From the NCBI GenBank assembly GCA_020725195.1, contig DYFL01000001.1, positions 1-64,000 on the forward strand: a DNA stretch of 64,000 nt, read 5' to 3'. The notes beneath the pieces are model-generated. The model worked only from the letters and a program-made list of their open reading frames with translations. It made no database searches and had not been told where the DNA came from. This document shows positions 61,452-64,000 of the stretch, one piece after another (positions within the stretch are counted from its first letter, which is position 1; every line of letters starts with the position of its first letter). The position numbers were made by a program, and so were the translations under genes. The DNA is from Hydrogenophilus sp. GTDB taxonomy: Bacteria; Pseudomonadota; Gammaproteobacteria; Burkholderiales; Thiobacillaceae.

Positions 61452-62624
61452 ATGTCCGATTTCCTGATGCAGACCTATGCCCGCCAGCCCCTGGCCTTCG
61501 TGCGCGGCGAGGGCGTGTGGCTCTATGACGACAAGGGCGACAAGTACCTGGACGCCGTGGCCGGCGTGGCCGTCAACGGCCTGGGCCACGGCCACCCCAA
61601 GCTCGCGGCGGCGCTGTGCGAGCAGGCCGGGCGTCTCATCCACACCTCCAACCTCTACCGCATCCCCGAGCAGGAGCGGCTGGCCGAGCGGCTGTGCGGC
61701 CTCTCGGGCCTGGAGCGCGCCTTCTTCTGCAACTCCGGCGCCGAGGCCAACGAGGCGGCCATCAAGATCGCCCGCCTCCACGGCCACAACAAGGGCATCG
61801 ACAACCCCGCCATCGTGGTCATGGAGAAGAGCTTCCACGGCCGCACCATGGCCACCCTCTCGGCCACCGGCAGCCGCAAGGTCCAGGCCGGCTTCGAGCC
61901 CCTGGTCTCGGGCTTCGTGCGGGTGCCCTACAACGACGCCGGGGCCGTCGAGAAGCTGGCCGAGCACCACAACAACATCGTCGCCGTCCTGGTCGAGCCC
62001 TATCAGGGCGAGGGCGGCGTGCAGATCCCCGAGGCGGGGTATCTGGCCGGCCTGCGCCGCATCTGCGACGCCAACGGGTGGCTGCTGATGCTCGACGAGG
62101 TGCAGACCGGCATCGGCCGCAGCGGCAAATGGTTCGCCTTCCAGCACACGGCTGTGGTGCCCGACGTGATGACCCTGGCCAAGGGCCTGGGCTCCGGCGT
62201 ACCGGTCGGGGCCTGCCTCGCGCGCGGTGTGGCGGCCGAGACCTTCACCCCCGGCAGGCACGGCTCCACCTTCGGCGGCGGCCCGCTCGCCTGCACGGCG
62301 GCGCTCACCACCCTCAAGGTCATGGAAGAGGACGGCCTGCTCGGCAACGCCGAGGCCCTGGGCGCCTACATCCGGCAGGACCTCGCCAAGCGGCTCCAGG
62401 GCGTGGCCGGCGTCGTCGAGATCCGCGGCCAGGGGCTGCTCATCGGCATCGAGCTCGACCGGCCCTGCGGCGACCTGGTCGGCATGGCCCGCGAGCGCCA
62501 TCTGCTCGTCAACGTCACCTCCGACACCGTGGTGCGCCTGCTGCCGCCCCTGGTCCTGAAGCGGGAAGAGGCCGCGCAGCTCTGCGAGAAGCTCGCCGCG
62601 CTGATCCGGAATTTCCTCGCCTGA
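61452..62624 (+). CDS. argD: Acetylornithine aminotransferase
   Basis: ArgD is a PLP enzyme of arginine synthesis. The 390-residue protein has the family pattern GHGHPKLAAALCEQAGRLIHTSNLY, FCNSGAEANEAAIK, LLMLDEVQTGIGR, and the PLP lysine in TLAKGLGSGVPVGA. The ATG at 61452 starts the conserved region; longer readings extend through the leader. argF follows after 9 bp. Confidence 0.95.
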   Translation: MSDFLMQTYARQPLAFVRGEGVWLYDDKGDKYLDAVAGVAVNGLGHGHPKLAAALCEQAGRLIHTSNLYRIPEQERLAERLCGLSGLERAFFCNSGAEANEAAIKIARLHGHNKGIDNPAIVVMEKSFHGRTMATLSATGSRKVQAGFEPLVSGFVRVPYNDAGAVEKLAEHHNNIVAVLVEPYQGEGGVQIPEAGYLAGLRRICDANGWLLMLDEVQTGIGRSGKWFAFQHTAVVPDVMTLAKGLGSGVPVGACLARGVAAETFTPGRHGSTFGGGPLACTAALTTLKVMEEDGLLGNAEALGAYIRQDLAKRLQGVAGVVEIRGQGLLIGIELDRPCGDLVGMARERHLLVNVTSDTVVRLLPPLVLKREEAAQLCEKLAALIRNFLA

Positions 62625-62633
62625 GGTGCCCTC

Positions 62634-63563
62634 ATGGCCCAGCAGCCGATCAAGCATTTCCTCCAGTTCAAGGACTTCAGCCGGGAAGAGTTCGAGCACC
62701 TGTTCCGGCGCACCGGCATCATCAAGGAGCGCTTCAAGCGCTACCAGCCCTACCACCCGCTCGCGGACCGCACGCTCGCGATGATCTTCGAGAAGAGCTC
62801 GACGCGCACGCGGCTCTCTTTCGAGGCGGGCATGCACCAGCTGGGCGGGGCGGCCATCTACCTCAACACCCGCGACACCCAACTCGGCCGCGGCGAGCCG
62901 GTCGAGGACGCCGCCGAGGTCATCTCGCGCATGGTCGACGCGGTCATGATCCGCACCTTCGACCAGGAGATCGTCGAGCGCTTCGCCTCCCACTCGCGGG
63001 TGCCGGTGATCAACGGGCTCACCAACGAATACCATCCCTGCCAGATCCTGGCGGACCTCTACACCTTCCTCGAGCACCGCGGCCCCATCCGGGGCAGGAC
63101 CGTGGCCTGGGTCGGCGACTCCAACAACGTCTGCAACACCTGGCTGCAGGCCGCGGAGGTGTTCGACTTCAACGTCCACGTCTCCACCCCGCCCGGCTAC
63201 GAGGTGGAGCCCGAGCGCGCCGGGCTCTACGGCACCGACCACTACGAGCAGTTCGCCGACCCCATGGAGGCCTGCCGCGACGCCGACCTGGTCACCACCG
63301 ACGTGTGGACCAGCATGGGCTTCGAGGCGGAGAACGAGGCGCGCAGGCAGGCCTTCGCCGACTGGCAGGTCGACGCCGAGATGATGCGCGTGGCCCGGCC
63401 CGACGCCGTCTTCATGCACTGCCTGCCCGCCCACCGCGGCGAGGAGGTCGAGGCCGCCGTCATCGACGGCCCCCAGAGCGTCGTCTGGGACGAGGCTGAA
63501 AACAGGCTCCACACCCAGAAGGCCCTGTTGGAGTACCTGCTTTTGGGGCGGGTGGAAGAGTGA
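62634..63563 (+). CDS. argF: Ornithine carbamoyltransferase
   Basis: ArgF makes citrulline from ornithine and carbamoyl phosphate. The 309-residue protein has the carbamoyl-phosphate site SSTRTRLSFE, the HPCQILADL motif, WVGDSNNVCNTW and the ornithine-site FMHCLPAHRGEE. It is in an operon with argD. The 3' end (16 residues plus stop) is repeated 143 bp downstream. Confidence 0.96.
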   Translation: MAQQPIKHFLQFKDFSREEFEHLFRRTGIIKERFKRYQPYHPLADRTLAMIFEKSSTRTRLSFEAGMHQLGGAAIYLNTRDTQLGRGEPVEDAAEVISRMVDAVMIRTFDQEIVERFASHSRVPVINGLTNEYHPCQILADLYTFLEHRGPIRGRTVAWVGDSNNVCNTWLQAAEVFDFNVHVSTPPGYEVEPERAGLYGTDHYEQFADPMEACRDADLVTTDVWTSMGFEAENEARRQAFADWQVDAEMMRVARPDAVFMHCLPAHRGEEVEAAVIDGPQSVVWDEAENRLHTQKALLEYLLLGRVEE

Positions 63564-63595
63564 TTCGGGCAAAGGGTGGAGCCTGTTTCAGTGAA

Positions 63596-63633
63596 GGCTA
63601 ACCTGCGCAGCAGGTTAAGCGCGGAACGCGCGG
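63596..63633 (+). repeat. TAAC-stem-GTTA hairpin element, first copy after argF
   Basis: TAACCTGC-gca-GCAGGTTA (63599-63617) is a perfect 8-bp stem with a 3-nt loop, within GAAGGCTAAC...GTTAAGC and followed by GCGCGGCCG. Confidence 0.75.
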
Positions 63634-63653
63634 CCGGAACTAAAATCGCCCGC

Positions 63654-63706
63654 ACACCCAAAAGGCCTTGCTGGAGTATCTGCTTCTCGGCCGAGTGGAA
63701 GAGTAG
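63654..63706 (+). pseudogene. Second, synonymously diverged copy of the argF 3' end
   Basis: The 53 bp encode TQKALLEYLLLGRVEE and a stop, identical in protein to the end of ArgF (63511-63563) but with about nine base differences, nearly all at third positions. The rest of the gene is absent. Confidence 0.88.
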
Positions 63707-63740
63707 CCGTTAAGGCCACGGTGCAATCTATTCCGGCGAA

Positions 63741-63783
63741 GGCTAACATCGCGCAGCGATGTTAAGCCGCGCAGCGGCGGCCG
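63741..63783 (+). repeat. TAAC-stem-GTTA hairpin element, second copy after argF
   Basis: TAACATCGC-gca-GCGATGTTA (63744-63764) is a perfect 9-bp stem with the same loop as the first copy but a different stem sequence, within GAAGGCTAAC...GTTAAGC and followed by GGCGGCCG. Confidence 0.75.
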
Positions 63784-63825
63784 TAGCCAAAACGGGCCGT
63801 GTGCCCAACTGAGCCTGAGAAAACT

Positions 63826-64000
63826 ATGAACATCGCCTACTTCAAGGACCAGGATGCCCTCTACATCGAGCTTTCGCCCGAGAACCCGGCCCATGCCTGG
63901 GAGGCGCAGGCGGGCATCGTCCTCAACCTGAGCGAGGACGGCCGGGTGGTGGGCATCGAGATCGAGCGTGCCAGCCAGATGACCGACCTCAAGATGCTGC
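63826..64000 (+). CDS. DUF2283-family protein (partial, runs off the window)
   Basis: The first 58 residues are present: MNIAYFKDQDALYIELS, then GIVLNLSEDGRVVGIEIERA. This matches DUF2283, a family of small proteins of unknown function, some next to toxin-like genes. The gene continues past the window end. No clear ribosome site is visible upstream. Confidence 0.75.
   Translation, partial: MNIAYFKDQDALYIELSPENPAHAWEAQAGIVLNLSEDGRVVGIEIERASQMTDLKML

Noticed and set aside
63596-63783. TAAC...GTTAAGC hairpins as integron attC sites
   Set aside because: GTTAAGC fits the GTTRRRY core, but GGCTAAC does not fit RYYYAAC, the stems are perfect with 3-nt loops instead of having extrahelical bases, and there is no integrase gene or cassette array.

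Overview
The window is a dense, high-GC chromosomal segment of a free-living Gram-negative bacterium. The gene order points to a betaproteobacterium: a CorC-type transporter followed by pilB-pilC-pilD-coaE-zapD, lptD-surA-pdxA-ksgA with gloA beside it, amgK-murU-pepP-ubiH, and mltA-apaG divergent from rpe-gph-trpE. A relative of the Thiobacillaceae or Rhodocyclales would fit, but no rRNA or other species marker is present, so the family is a guess. No tRNA, rRNA, CRISPR array, prophage or intact insertion sequence was found.

Layout. 1-7008 (+): CBS-domain transporter, type IV pilus assembly genes, CoA kinase and ZapD. 7136-10521 (-): AnmK, an M23 murein endopeptidase and a radical SAM protein. 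10671-13028 (+): DUF3147 protein, MutY, a short MgtE-like transporter. 13019-16068 (-): Slt transglycosylase and two small envelope proteins. 16172-23654 (+): OmpR/EnvZ-like pair, GlyQ/GlyS, GmhB, PlsC, YgjP-like peptidase. 23668-25282 (-): a small metal-response-like island (broken HMA-like gene, Cys-rich MerR, unknown 232-residue protein, DUF2892 protein). 25605-34350 (+): an efflux operon (TolC, HlyD, two ABC ATPases, two ABC-2 permeases) that also carries an HD-GYP protein, a c-type cytochrome and a TetR-like protein with no DNA-binding domain. 34395-38515: lipoproteins, patatin, TetR, gene fragments, gloA. 38540-43871 (-): ksgA, pdxA, surA, lptD. 43926-49672 (+): amgK, murU, pepP, two ubiquinone hydroxylases. 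49849-54408: DsbC, hydrolase, TonB, YjfB, MltA, ApaG. 54514-58518 (+): rpe, gph, trpE, miaA. 58676-60963 (-): HDOD protein and XseA. 61452-64000 (+): argD, argF and a partial DUF2283 gene.

Functional themes. Many genes serve the cell envelope: murein cleavage (Slt, MltA, M23), recycling of anhydroMurNAc (AnmK, AmgK, MurU), LPS (GmhB, LptD, SurA), phospholipid (PlsC), pili and efflux.

The most unusual content lies between and inside the genes. At least six repeat families occur: (1) tandem heptamers, mostly as inverted pairs around a short core, at gene junctions (surA/pdxA, pdxA/ksgA, amgK/murU, gph/trpE) and once inside murU; (2) a palindromic element beginning exactly at TAG stop codons (anmK, ygjP-like, miaA); (3) a ~140-bp element with inverted 10-bp units, upstream of envZ and dsbC; (4) REP-like CCCTCTCCC/GGGAGAGGG palindromes, two of them within coding sequence (amgK, murU); (5) a TAAC-stem-GTTA hairpin family whose stems covary; (6) a dRS3-like inverted repeat. 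In addition, the 3' ends of gloA and argF are each followed by a second, synonymously diverged copy. These repeats supply stop codons, a start codon and in-frame peptide inserts to housekeeping genes, and they are the best candidates for undescribed biology here.
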